Of a stretch of DNA of 64,000 nucleotides, positions 1-11,019 are shown piece after piece; position 1 is the first letter of the stretch; every line of letters starts with the position of its first letter. The DNA lies in assembly GCA_039519185.1 (NCBI GenBank), contig CM076854.1, positions 69,993,948 through 70,057,947 on the forward strand. Reading direction: 5' to 3'. Source of the stretch: Astragalus membranaceus. Taxonomy: Eukaryota > Streptophyta > Magnoliopsida > Fabales > Fabaceae. Made by a program: the position numbers and the translations under genes. Under the pieces are notes generated by a model that was not told where the DNA came from, searched no databases, and saw only the letters and a list, made by a program, of their open reading frames with translations.

Positions 1-381
1 ATAGCAGCAAACCAAAAAGCGGAAAATGTTGGGGTTTGTTTTGTCATGTTGTGGCAGTTTTATTAAAGTGCCCCCATTTTGGGACAAATGGCAAAATATT
101 AAAATGTCTTTTTTTTTACCAAAAAATATTAAAATGTCTGGTTTAAACTTTTTCCTAACACTTGACTTTATTATATAGAGATTGATAAACCTCTAAGTCT
201 ATATTATGGATGTAAAGGAATATTTGTGAAAAGGTTTACGTGAGCGATATTATATTAAAGACTTGGTGAATTAGTGAATGTGAAGTTTTAAGTTATTAAA
301 GATTTCACACTTTAATAATGAAAGGTGGAATCTAAGCAGGGCGGAGGGTAGTGTTTCCATGGGTAGCCTTGGCTATTCAAA

Positions 382-389
<8 letters not shown>

Positions 390-456
<67 letters not shown>
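390..456. repeat. (TA)n microsatellite
   Basis: An uninterrupted run of alternating T and A of about 67 bases, flanked by AT-rich unique DNA. Seen directly. The rest of 1-551 holds no convincing ORF or RNA gene. Confidence 0.95.
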
Positions 457-458
<2 letters not shown>

Positions 459-551
459 TATATTATATATTTAGCTACTCAAATAGTATATTATTTAGCT
501 ACCCCAATCATGTTTCTTAGTCTAAGAAGATAAAAGAACAATAATAAATCT

Positions 552-685
552 ATTTTTTTTATAAGCAATATTAGTGGGGGTGGGGAATGTTAATTTCCGG
601 GGTTTGAACCCGGGACCTCCTTCTTGCACTCATTTGGGTGCACTCCTTCGATATCCCTTAGCTCGCCAACTGAGCTACCTAAACC
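552..685 (-). mobile_element. tRNA-derived SINE-like element
   Basis: Read on the minus strand, the segment opens with GGTTTAGGTAGCTCAGTTGG, which contains a perfect RNA polymerase III box A (TAGCTCAGTTGG). About 60 bases later comes a near-consensus box B (GGTTCAAACCC), and the segment ends in an A-rich tail (plus-strand T run near 551-560). The D-arm and T-arm are tRNA-like, but the anticodon-arm region is a GTGCACCC/GAGTGCAAG motif, so it is not a working tRNA gene. The same GTGCACCC motif recurs twice just upstream (about 699-740). I could not find a clear target-site duplication, so the exact ends are uncertain. The short ORFs overlapping it have no coding merit. Confidence 0.6.
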
Positions 686-2167
686 AATGTGGTGATTTTG
701 GGTGCACTCCTTCTTGCACTCCTTTGGGTGCACTCCTTTGTTTAAGTCCACTAGTTTTTTATTAGCCCAAACCAATGTGCATCATAAACCATTATTATAT
801 TAAAATAACAATAATAATGTACAATCTTGTACTAAAATAACAATATTGTCATTCTTTTTACTTATTTACTGAATTTAATTTACTAGTTTTAGAAATTAAT
901 TAATTAATTTTTTGGTCCCAACTTTCTCAATTTGGTGATTTTGATCATACTTTTTAAATTTGGCAATTTTGGTCCCCATAGTTTTTAATTGCATTTTTTA
1001 TCCCAATAAAATTATGAATTATTTGCACTTTCAGTCACTAAAAATTCGAATTTTGAGAAATGGATGACCAAAAGTACACAATAATTTTTTAAGACGAACA
1101 ATGCAATGAAAAAATCATAAGGGTCGAAATTGCCAACTTAAGAAAATTGGGGGAGCAAAATCACTAAAAGTAAAATAGAGAGACCAAACTCGTCGAACAA
1201 AAAAAGTTGAGGAACTAAAAATAAAATTAAACATTTATTTTAGCCCCCTCATAAAATTTATGATAGCTCCGCCGCTGAGTCTAAGAAAGAATTTTATGTT
1301 GTGTTAAAAGGTTGAAGTTGAGATATCCCTCACTGTTGGTTGTCTTGGCAATTTCAGCGACATTGGGACGTCAGCTCCCGATATCGAACCCGGGTGTGAG
1401 CAATAGAGTGTGTGTACATGGTATTTATTTGCTATTTGTTCTAAGTTGACCAGAAAAAAGGTTGAAGTTGAGACAATAAAGTAGGTTGTACTAGTAAGTT
1501 TAGTAAGTTTACCGAAGGATTGAAATTTTGTTAGAAGACAAATGGAAAAGGATTAAGGATGAATTTTGTCAAAAAAAAAAGGATTAAGGATGAATAGGTT
1601 TAAGGTGGGGAATACTTTTGATTGATTGAACTTTAGAAAAGTTATAATGATGCAAGTTTGAAATGTAGATAGTGTGAGATAGATCGAGGAAGTGAAAGGA
1701 AGTCGCTACTTAGTATGTTAAGAAAATTTTATAGTCTTACATTTTTAAAGACATAGTTGAACGAGGAAAAATATTTTGAAAACCCAAATTTTAATATGTG
1801 AAATATGTAAGAATTATTTAATTATTATTTTCAAATGTTAGAGATATATTAGATTTCAATAACTACTGGCTTTATTTATTTAGACACATTGAAGATTTGA
1901 CTGTGAAGAACAAGTTTCTATTAAATGAAATATTTTATCGATATAAAAGTGAGTTTTAAGAAGTGTAAGCTTTTAGAAACAGAACAATATTATTAAATTG
2001 TTGTTAAATGAATAGATAAAAAAATACATTTATAGTAATATTTTTGGAATGTGACTCTAGGTGGAGCCGGCAAAGTAGAACATGGGCACGTAGTTGGGAA
2101 GAATTGAGTCGTAAAGGTTGTGTGGGTACTGCCAAATGAAATATATGCTAAGAAGGAAAGAGGCTGA
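686..2167. other. Gene-free AT-rich DNA with a degenerate inverted repeat
   Basis: No ORF here resembles a protein. At about 905-1010 and 1120-1245 there are degenerate inverted copies of a motif of the type 'TTTTGGTCCC ... TTTGGTGATTTTG' and its complement. This is common in plant non-coding repeats and probably an old inverted-repeat element. A GGGTTCGATATC-like motif lies near 1382-1394 on the minus strand, but no partner box A was found. Confidence 0.45.
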
Positions 2168-2437
2168 GGGTATGTTTGGGAGTGGGATTTGGCAGGGTTT
2201 TGAAGGGGAGGGGTTTGGAGGGCTTAACCTATATTTTAATATATATTTGAGATTTTAAAAAATTGAAAGAATAACATGATTGATAATAATAAAACATTGT
2301 TAATCACACTTCATTTTTGTTTAGAAACATTTTATAGCTTCCTCAATTTAGAATTGAAAATAAAACCCTCCCCTCCCCCCTCCCCTCCCCTCCCCTCCCC
2401 TCCCCTCCCCTCCCAAACCGCTCATCCAAACATACCC
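2168..2437. mobile_element. MITE-like element, 270 bp
   Basis: The left end GGGTATGTTTGGGAG (2168-2182) is matched by its near-perfect reverse complement at 2423-2437, giving 15-bp terminal inverted repeats with two or three mismatches. There is no coding capacity. The interior includes a (CTCCC)n tract at 2366-2414. The flanking trinucleotides (TGA and TAA) are not identical, so the superfamily (PIF/Harbinger- or hAT-like) is not decided. Confidence 0.6.
2366..2414. repeat. (CTCCC)n pentanucleotide repeat
   Basis: About nine tandem CCCCT/CTCCC units inside the right half of the MITE-like element. Simple repeat, seen directly. Confidence 0.9.
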
Positions 2438-3241
2438 TAAGGTAAGAGCTTCTCTCTAGTTGCTATTATAGGCTTGTGGTTTTTTTTGATAATTGTTTGC
2501 TGTTTTGCTTATGAGCTTTGGTGATTTGATGTTGATTTGGTCTGTGTGAGAATATTGTGTGGTGGTCTTTGTGGGCTTATATATGTGCTAGTTCTATGCG
2601 GTGAATATGTATATATGATGTTGATGACCTATGGTTGAGATGTCTGGTGGGAACCTCGAGTGATTTTGAGGTTATATTGGTCCAGTAAGAATTGTAATTC
2701 AAGGAAGTGGGATCTAGGGATTGGTCAGACCTTGTCAAAGATGAAAATTTAAAATATTGGACATAATACATTCATCAATAACATGAGTTACGTTGAACCT
2801 CTTAATGTGGTGTAACTCGGCTTGTTGAGGAGCGTCATACTTGCCCCATGTAATGTAATGAACTTGCCATGCCCAAACAAAATTTCAAGGTTAGGGCGCA
2901 AAAATCTACAATGTGAACACCAAGAGTCACCAATCAAGGGGATCCTAAAACAAGATATTCACTAGTAACAAAAAGTAAATAAACAATTAAATGGACAATT
3001 TGGTTTTGTTCCTGTATCTTAAAATCAGCCTTTAACAGTAAGGCTATGACCAGCACCCACCAACACCTTAAAATTCTCAACAGGTTGGATTGGCAATTTG
3101 GCAAAATGGGTGATTCACGGTTGAAGAAAGTTATCCGAACTACCACTTTCAAGCAATATATGCAGGGTGATACCGTGCACTAACCCCTAAATCGGTAAGG
3201 TGCCCCATGCCTTGGGACCTCTAAAGAGGGTAAAGACTTGT
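2438..3241. other. Gene-free spacer
   Basis: Nothing here is supported as a gene. The short ORFs have no recognisable motif and atypical composition. No clear repeat was seen. Confidence 0.4.
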
Positions 3242-3498
3242 GATATTAAGGAATTCTTTTAGTAATAATTACTAAATTTTTCAGTAACCATTATACAACA
3301 TTTCAATGTGTAGTACATACTAACCACAATTTAATGTTTGTGTGGTTAGTATATGCTACTAACCATTATACAACAATCCAATGGTTAGTACATACTAACC
3401 AGAATTTAGTGTTTGTGTGGTTACCGAATTTTTTCATTGATGAGAAAATGACTATTATGCCCATTTAGTAACAATTACTAAAGAATTCCTTAGTACTC
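3242..3498. mobile_element. Fold-back MITE, copy 1
   Basis: Inverted terminal arms of about 36 bases: 3242-3277 (GATATTAAGGAATTC...) and 3463-3498 (...GAATTCCTTAGTACTC) are reverse complements with a few mismatches. The interior carries several 'GGTTAGTACATACTAACC'-type palindromic motifs. It has no coding potential. A related copy follows at 3679-3922 and a lone arm at 3594-3643, so this is a small local family. Confidence 0.65.
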
Positions 3499-3643
3499 TA
3501 AGTCGCTCCCGAGAAGGACCTACTCGCTTCTGAAGTCCAGCTTCACAGAGACAAGGGTAATCTTGAGAATCATTTTTATTTCAATTCTCTTTAGGGAGCG
3601 ACTTAGAGTACTAATGAATTCCTTAGTAATTGTTACTAAATGG
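3461..3643. repeat. 50-bp inverted repeat with 83-bp loop
   Basis: 3461-3510 and 3594-3643 are reverse complements over about 50 bases with two mismatches. The arms include the MITE end and extend beyond it into adjoining sequence (TAGTACTCTAAGTCGCTCCC and its complement). The right arm ends without the rest of a MITE. This suggests an inverted duplication of the MITE border rather than a separate insertion. Confidence 0.75.
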
Positions 3644-3678
3644 CGCTATGGTTAAAGTGTTAAACGGCAAGTACTTAT

Positions 3679-3922
3679 GATACTAAGGAATTTCTTAGTA
3701 ATAATTACTAAATTTTTCGGTGACTATTATACACCAATTCAATGGTTAATACATACTAACCACAATTTAGTGTTTGTATGGTGAGTGAGCAGGTAAATGA
3801 AAACACTGATTAGTACATACTAACCACAATTTAATGTTGGTGTGGTCACCAAATTTTTTTATTGATAGAAAAATGACTATTATGCCCATTTAGTAACAAT
3901 TACTAAACTATTGTTTAGTACT
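3679..3922. mobile_element. Fold-back MITE, copy 2
   Basis: The left arm (GATACTAAGGAATTTC..., 3679-3713) and right arm (3888-3922) are inverted, diverged versions of those in copy 1. The interior shares the 'ACTATTATACACCAATTCAATGG' type of sequence with copy 1 and is non-coding. Confidence 0.6.
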
Positions 3923-5193
3923 CTATGTGAGACTCGATTAAACAATGAGCGTCCGGCGTGGCATAGTTTTCAAAGGACTACGCTGCCTTGAAGATCCAAC
4001 TACCTCAATGAGCGTCCGGATTGGGACCCTTCTAGATCTGGATGCATCGTTCTACATGACCCATACAAGATAAGTATGTCTCTCAAATTTTGACGTACTC
4101 ATTGTAGCGTGAGTTAGCATCATCTATCGTGTGCTAGAAAGTCATGTTGATCATGTTAATGGAGCTTTGAGTCCTTTCATTCTTGTATTGTCAGCCATTA
4201 CAAAGTGAGGAAAGCACCAAATTTAAGGGTAGTAAAATAACATAATATAAATGCACTGAAATAGTTTGTTATTCAATAAAACAGTAACACTAACAGTAAC
4301 GGTAAAGCTGCCACTATTTTAGATTGAAGTTAAGGGGAGAAAAAACAGAACCTTTCTCTGATGTTCTCTATATAGTTTGCAACAACATGTCGTACAAAAT
4401 TTACCTTCTTAATTCAGTTAGAGCAATGCAAGGTGTTTTATAAATAAAACAGTTTGTGGAGAGCAAGAGAAGAACAACACACACGGTTTATCCCACCTCT
4501 TGATAGCTACCTCCGGTCCCTTCACAACACTTAAAGGATTTTTCACTAGTTTTCAAAAGGTTACAATATCAAGACTAATTCATGAGTCGATGAAAAACAT
4601 GGTTTATGATGCTCTCAGGGTGAATGTCTCATTTGATGAGCCTTAATGAACTTTGGAATGAAGAAGCATAGATTTTATAACTTTTTAATATTGACAAACT
4701 AACCATTGTTTGAAGACTCACCAGAGTCAAAATTATCGAAATGAGCGTGAATCATATGGATTTGTATTATGTTCCAAAACAAACATTACTTTAGTATTTA
4801 TTTGGTGACTAATCATTATTTATAGCTATACTGCAAATTATTATTTATAGTAGCTGTATAATATTGTATTGGCAAGACAAAAGATGTGATGGACTCCCAA
4901 GGCCCAGTCCACTGTTATTAACGCGAAACATATTAATTTGAAAACAAAATAGGAAATTGGAATTGGTCAGCAAAGTTTTAATCTAGCATTACCAGTTGTT
5001 CACGGCGAGCTGCACTGCGAGTATCACACCTGACAGATTTTTCTTTCTCTCTTGTTTCCTTCTAGCTAAGCAACAGGGTAGGTGCTCTTTTTCTTTTCTA
5101 GTAAAAGACCCCAGTGATTCTACCTGGTCTGGCTGTTATTCCTGCTCTTTGGGTGTTACTGTCGGTAAGTTTCTTTGTGCTTTCTAGATAGAT
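3923..5193. other. Gene-free DNA; possible LINE 5' leader at its end
   Basis: No coding feature is supported. The last ~200 bases (about 4990-5193), just before LINE ORF1, have the pyrimidine-rich look of a plant L1 leader. That is an inference from position only. Confidence 0.35.
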
Positions 5194-5946
5194 ATGTCAA
5201 AGCATAATTCAGATACAATCTCTATAGGATTAGGCGAAGGATTAGAGGAGGTTACTGTTAGTCTAGAGCATAATAAAGGGGATACTTTATTATTGGCTAA
5301 TCGTTCCTTGGTAGGAAAGATTTTGGCATATAAGAATTTGAACAAAAGTGCTGTTAAACAGATTATTTTTAAAGCATGGGGTGAACCAGAAGGTCTTCAA
5401 ATCACTGACCTAGCCCCCAATATTTTCCTTTTTATTTTTGCCACTAAGGAGGAAGTTGAGATTATTCTAGATAAATCTCTGTGGTATGTAATGGGATACC
5501 TCCTTAGTTTACAAAATTGGTCCCCTGAGGCTTCCCACCGTGAAATAAATTATGATGGCGTATCTTTTTGGGTGCAAATCCACGGCCTTTCTTTGGAAAC
5601 AATGACTTCTAAAAATATTGAAAGGATAATGTCTAATTTTGGTAGAGTGTTACAGATTGAAAACCCTATTGTTGATGGGGTACCTTATAGAAGCTTTATG
5701 AGAGTGAAAACTAGTATTAATATCAAAAAGCCTATTCCCACTGGGTGTTGGATACCTAGGAATAATCTTCCGAGAATGTGGGTCAATTTCAAATTTGAGA
5801 AGGTTCAAGGTTATTGTTATAAGTGTGGCATCATTGGGCATGAGCAACGCCAATGTGGAAGGGATAAAGTTATGGCACCCAATGATCCAACAATGCCTAA
5901 GTATAGAAGAAGGCATCTCTTTAGAGAGGGGAGAGGCATTAGGTAG
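5194..5946 (+). pseudogene. LINE/L1 ORF1 remnant (DUF4283 + CCHC zinc knuckle)
   Basis: A 250-codon ORF. Residues ~25-190 have the layout of the plant DUF4283 domain found in L1-type ORF1 proteins: VGKILAYKNLN near the start, an LDKSLWYVMGY core, then FWVQIHGLSLETMT. It ends in a zinc knuckle, CYKCGIIGHEQRQC (about residues 208-221). ORF1 proteins of this kind bind the element RNA. This copy is shorter than usual (often 400 residues or more), because the frame is lost soon after the knuckle. A second frame (about 5795-6001) carries what looks like the continuation. The start was chosen at the first ATG ahead of the domain. It is the first part of a LINE that resumes as endonuclease at 6515 and is cut at 7151. 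Confidence 0.75.
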
Positions 5947-6514
5947 TGCTGCTTCCCAAAAGATTAATGGTGATACCTTACCATTACCCCTCCTAGTATG
6001 AACACCATCCAATCTAAAGATCCCCAGCCTGGTTTAGGACCTAGATGCATGGCTGATCTTGGCATTGAACCTAAGGATATAGGGCTTACTAAACCAATAG
6101 TGATCCTTGATTACCCTAGATGCGGGTTGTTCCTTAGCGTTGTAGGATATTGCTAAGTGTAAAGCCAAGATTTTGCAAGATATGGAAAATAAGAAAGGTG
6201 AAGTTTGGTGTGTGAGTCTCCCTTCTATTAAAACATGATCTATATAGAGGTTCCCCTTCCAAGAATATGAATTATTATGTTGAGTATCCATCAGATGATG
6301 AGTTGGAAGGGGTGGAGCTTGAACTACTCTAGATCCTTATCTTTAAAGCGTACCAGAGAATCTCTAACCCATTACCCTCAAGATAACCTAGAGATTATTT
6401 GTCAAGGGGCCTCAAAGCGAGCTAGAGAGTAACTTATAGATTCCCATAGTCATCTCCTTTGGATACTACTTTTGATATTCCTAGATTACAGACGGCTGAG
6501 GAGGGAGGGGGGCA
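5947..6514 (+). other. Decayed ORF1 C-terminus and ORF1-ORF2 spacer of the LINE
   Basis: Broken reading frames only. Charged and proline-rich fragments appear in different frames, as expected of a degenerate ORF1 tail. No intact feature. Confidence 0.45.
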
Positions 6515-7151
6515 TGGAATTGCTGTGGGTTGGAGGCTCCTACGGTAATTAGTGAGCTTAAGGATCTAATTAGAAGTCATAAGTCGGCCATATCTTTTCT
6601 CATGGAAATCAGAGCCCATGAGGAGCGAGTTAAAAAGACCAAAAGATATTTGAGATATAATGACCATTTTTGTGTGCCACTATGGAATAAGGAGGTTTTT
6701 CTATCCAAATATTGGAATCATCCAGGAACTACATTCATGTGCGTGTGGAAGATAAGAGAACAAGTTATATATATGAATGTAGTTTTGTATCAGGGAATCC
6801 TCATTTTCAACAACGGAGGAACCTTTGGGGTAAGTTAGGTAGACTAAGGATTCGTGCTAATTTTTCATGGTGTAGTGTTGGGGATTTTAACGAGGTTCTA
6901 GGACCACATGAAAAGGATAGTGATAGACCCATATACCAAAATCAAGTGGATCTTTTCAGAGGTTTCTTGAATCATTCTGGTCTTATGGAATTAGATCTTA
7001 AAGGTTGTCGCTTTACCTGGAAAAGTAACCCTAGAGATGGCAAGGTTACTAGGGAGAAATTGGATAAGGTCTTGGCTAATTGGTCTTGGATGAATCTATT
7101 TCCACATGCTATTGCGGTAGCCCTCTCTATCATTGTATCAGATCATTCTCC
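6515..7151 (+). pseudogene. LINE/L1 ORF2 endonuclease fragment
   Basis: Homologous to the N-terminal apurinic-type endonuclease (exo_endo_phos) of plant L1 ORF2. The frame starting at 6515 reads WNCCGLEAPTVISELKDLI, the usual opening of this domain, then FLMEIRA (the metal-binding E of the family's FLMET motif). A frameshift near 6830 moves the domain to another frame, where WCSVGDFNEVL (catalytic GDFN), a FTWKSN stretch and finally SDHSP (catalytic SDH) are seen. The fragment stops at 7151, where the CACTA terminus begins, so the reverse transcriptase is absent. It is dead from at least one frameshift and truncation. I found no reverse transcriptase continuation elsewhere in the window. Confidence 0.8.
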
Positions 7152-7430
7152 CACTATAAGAATTTTGGGGATTTTCGGCGGTCAAAATCCACCGGAAACG
7201 GCTAAAATCCGCCGAAAATTGGGTGTTACCGGCGGATTTTGTCCGCCGGAAATTAACCCGAAGGTAATGGTTACCGGCGGAAAATCCGCCGGTAAACATA
7301 ATACGAACCGCCGGTAATTATTTAAAAAACCGCCGGAAATGCTAACAAATCCGCCGGTAACATTTTTTACAAAAAAAAATTAATTTTCAAAATAGTGTTT
7401 TAAAAAAAATAGAATCCGCCGGTAATGTTG
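7152..7430. repeat. CACTA terminal inverted repeat and subterminal repeat block
   Basis: CACTA terminus at 7152, then about ten copies of CCGGCGGA or CCGCCGGT in direct and inverted orientation down to roughly 7425. In En/Spm such subterminal motifs bind the TNPA protein and hold the ends together for excision. That role is family knowledge; only the repeats are seen here. The motif's high GC content stands out in otherwise AT-rich DNA. Confidence 0.8.
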
Positions 7431-7805
7431 TTTTTTTTAAAAAAAAATAGTGTTCTAATTCGTTTATTTAAAAATAATAATATTTATTATTCGTTTATTA
7501 AAATATTTATTATTTAATTCGTTTATTTTAAAAAAAAATAGTTTTTTAATTCGTTTATTTTAAAAAATAATATTTATCATTCGTTTATTAAAATATTTAT
7601 TATTTAATTCGTTTATTTAAAAAAATAATATTTATTTTTTTTTAAATAATATTTACTATTTTAAAAAACTATTTATTATTCGTTTATTAAAATATTTATC
7701 ATTTAATTCCAAAATAAATATTATTAATTTTATAATATAAATATTTATTTTTTAAATAAATACTAATTAAACGAGAATTGAATAATGCTTTTAAAATGAT
7801 AAAAT
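7431..7805. repeat. AT-rich degenerate tandem repeat in the CACTA 3' region
   Basis: The unit 'TTTAATTCGTTTATTTAAAAAATAATATTTA' recurs several times with variation (about 7450-7700). Non-coding, between the subterminal block and the TNPA-like gene. Confidence 0.6.
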
Positions 7806-7918
7806 TTGCATAAACATCCATACAAGAAAGTAGTAATTAAAATATATATTACAAAATATAAATTAAAATATCCAAGAAATGAAATTAAAATATCTAATAA
7901 AATGACTAAAACTCCTAG

Positions 7919-9760
7919 TCATAGTAGCGCTGGGACGGGTTGTTTGGGGTTGGAATTATTGAACCATGTTTCAAAATCAATGTTGAGGTCTAGATCTGTG
8001 TTGAGTTGTTGGGGTTGCTCGGGCTGCTGCTGGGGTTGCTGAGAGTTGAAACCAGAGTACGGCTGACCATATGGGTTGTGGAAGGAAGGCTGCATCTGCT
8101 GTAGTGCGTATGGTTGAAAACCAGCCCAGTAAGGCTGCACCTACTGCGGTGGATAAAATGATGATGTTGATGGCATAGATGGCCTCGATTGAGACATACT
8201 ATCAAACATTTGCTTCCAGCGCACCTCATTCAAACGTTGTTGCTCCGCATTCAACCTCTGCTGCTCCCGCATCTGCTGTATTTCCTGATCATGTTTGTTC
8301 TGTCGCTCTTCCAACTCACACTATTGATCGCACAATTTCTGCGTCAATAGCTGAACATCGCTTAATTCTGAAGGCGTAGGGACATAAGAGCGATCAGTAC
8401 TTCTGTCTGAATAAGATGCGGGATTCAGATTTGGAATAATGGAATTTGGGAAAGCAGACGGGCCCAAACCACCAGCTCCTACTAACCGGCCACTTTTTGA
8501 TGGCCCAACAGATTCCTTCCAAGCAAGAAAAGCCGCTCGACTCTCAGCGAGATCAATCTCACTGCCACTACTCTGCTGAGTTTCACGATAACTGCCCTGC
8601 CACTCATAGTAATGTTCCTGAAAGCAACAATTAATAAATGAATAACCATTAGTATGTAATATATATAATATAATAAAAACAATATATAAATATAAATAAG
8701 TAATAAACGTTATTTACTGAAATATTTCTTGACCGGCTCTTCAAGATATTCACCAGTCTCCTCTCGCATATGAAGTTGGCGGTATAACTCAGGTAAATTA
8801 GGTGACCGACCAAGGATAGCCTCCTATATATATACATAGTTATTATTTAATATTATTATTTAATAATATATAAAATACGAATGTATAATATAAATTTAAT
8901 CAATTATTAAATTTACCAAGCGTCTGTAATGTTCAGCTGCGTTGATAGAACCACTCGTGTTTATGCAACCCCCTCTCTCAGAAGCACGGTTCTTCTTGGC
9001 TTTCTCACATTTATTTTTATAATTCCCATCGTTCCATTTCAGTTGGAGCTCATGCCAATCAGAATCACCGATCCACGCCGACTGCTTATTGTTATTACAG
9101 TGTTCCCGGAACATTTCAGAAAAGTGGTGAGAAGCTCTTGTGTTGAATGCTCTCTCAACTTCCTTCGCCGCATCTGGGTACCATGCCATTTTTCCTATTT
9201 AAACAAATTTAATTAACTTGTTAGTAAAAACAAATTAATCAATTCAACAAAATTAAAAAATTAAAAATTAATTAATTCGTAAAAAAGCTTACTCTGAATG
9301 CATTCCACATCTTGGAATCCTTATCTTTTTTGACCTCCGTCCAATTCAGCCAATGTTTAGTGTAATTCGCTTTGATGAAGTCTGTGATCGTGCTGGATAC
9401 AATCCTCCCAGGAATAAACCTGTACATATAAAAAAGATAAATTTTAGATAATAAATTATATTTAAAGTTGTAATAAATCAAACAAATATCATTAATAAAT
9501 TAATAAATACGCTGGCCAACAACTACGATCCGACCGTTGGGCGTAACCTCAACCACCTCATTATCAATATTATACCTGCATATCCCATCTGCATCTAGCG
9601 GGGGTATGACAGTACCGAGTGGATGCACAAATGGACCATTAACAACGACTTGAGTTACACGACGACGCCCCCCGCGTAAAGAAGTAGAAATCTTCTTTAA
9701 AAAATCGGTCGGTGGGTCACGAGGTAGGTCATGATCAGATTCTGATCCTGATGATGCCAT
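7919..9760 (-). pseudogene. CACTA TNPA-like gene (Transposase_24 type), decayed
   Basis: Read right to left, pieces separated by AT-rich intron-like gaps form one gene. MASSGSESDHDLPRDPP begins at 9760 and runs to about 9510. FIPGRIVSSTITDFIKANY lies at about 9290-9420. AWYPDAAKEVERAFNTRASH to SINAAEHYRRLV lies at about 8917-9189. EAILGRSPNLPELYRQLH lies at about 8710-8823. A serine/glycine-rich piece ending SGRLVGAGGLGPSAF lies near 8450-8617. Then come a glutamine- and arginine-rich probable coiled coil (about 8165-8331) and a Q/P-rich tail ending LNIDFETWFNN. This is the layout of the plant Ptta/En/Spm family, whose product binds subterminal repeats. At least two in-frame stops (TAG near 8332 and near 8142) mark it as dead. 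Exon borders are approximate. Confidence 0.7.
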
Positions 9761-9876
9761 GACTGCGTATCTATATATATAATATGACGAATAACATACA
9801 TGATGAATAACATAAATAATGAATAACATAAATGAATCAAGTCTGATCATAAATATAAATATTAATTCATAATAAA

Positions 9877-10964
9877 TTAATTAGAATCCCATTCTTTCTC
9901 GAAATCACTATCATCATCAAATGAGTGAATTCCTGATATAACGACGTGATCGACTGCATCCTCATGATCTGTATCTTCTTCTTCATTAACTTCATCGCCA
10001 GTGTTTGGCTCATCACATAAACGGGTAACGAGTTCAACTTCAATCACTTCATTTACATTGGACATTTCATCCATTTGATATGGAACGTCTTCCACTGTGT
10101 CATCGTTTGTCTCAATGCCACCTCTTGGTTTTGTCTTAATTGCGACACACCAACCACGCCGATCAGTCCGTGTTGATGGATAGGAGACATAATAGACTTG
10201 TCTCACATTTTCTGCAAAGTCCACTATTGACTGTTTCTCTGCCCTCTGTCCATTCCTTAATGTGAAATTTGTATCCATTGATAAAATATGTGTGTCATTC
10301 TTTAACTCATCTTCGAGGACCGTCAGATAAGTTCCTCTAGTATTGGTTGGTAGGAGTCGGCGGGTGGGAATACACACGTTGCCTAAACCACATTGGAAAA
10401 TGCGCATGAATATGAGCAGAAGATTGTTCTTCACTTACTGCCTCTGAAGACAAGAACTCCCTAATAAGAAATTATTAATTGTTACACAACTGTGTACTTT
10501 AATTTGTTAACTAATTGAGATAGCTAGGTTGAGAAATTCATACTCAATGAATGGTTGGACCTCAGTACAGTATATCAAGACATGAACATGGGCTGAATTT
10601 AACTCTTCTTCTGTTAGCCAATGAATTGACTCCTTTCAAGACGGACGGTCAGGTAGTCAAAAGACAGACAAAGCTAAATGATGTCTTGGACATTCAATTT
10701 CCATTTCATTTCGACTACTTCTAGAAGCAAATTCATTCTTGAAATAATAAGAACAAAAATGAGTTGTTTCACAGTGTAAGTAAGAAGAACATATCGATCC
10801 TTCAACTCTAGCTTTATTTTTAACGGGTCTTTTTGAATCACCCATGAACCTAGAAAATGATATGTTAATAATCATCTAATCCAAATGATATATATATATT
10901 TATATATATATATATATATATATAAACTTCTTTCATGCATATATATATATATAAACTTCTTTCA

Positions 10965-11019
<55 letters not shown>

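Noticed and set aside
601..685. Functional tRNA gene
   Set aside because: Box A and box B are present but the anticodon arm and acceptor pairing are not tRNA-like, and an A-rich tail follows; a SINE fits better.
1330..1440. Second SINE on the minus strand
   Set aside because: A GGGTTCGATATC box-B-like motif is present, but no box A at the right distance and no tail; too weak to call.
4996..5187. 63-codon ORF just upstream of LINE ORF1
   Set aside because: Pyrimidine-rich leader composition, ends before ORF1 and has no homology that I recognise.
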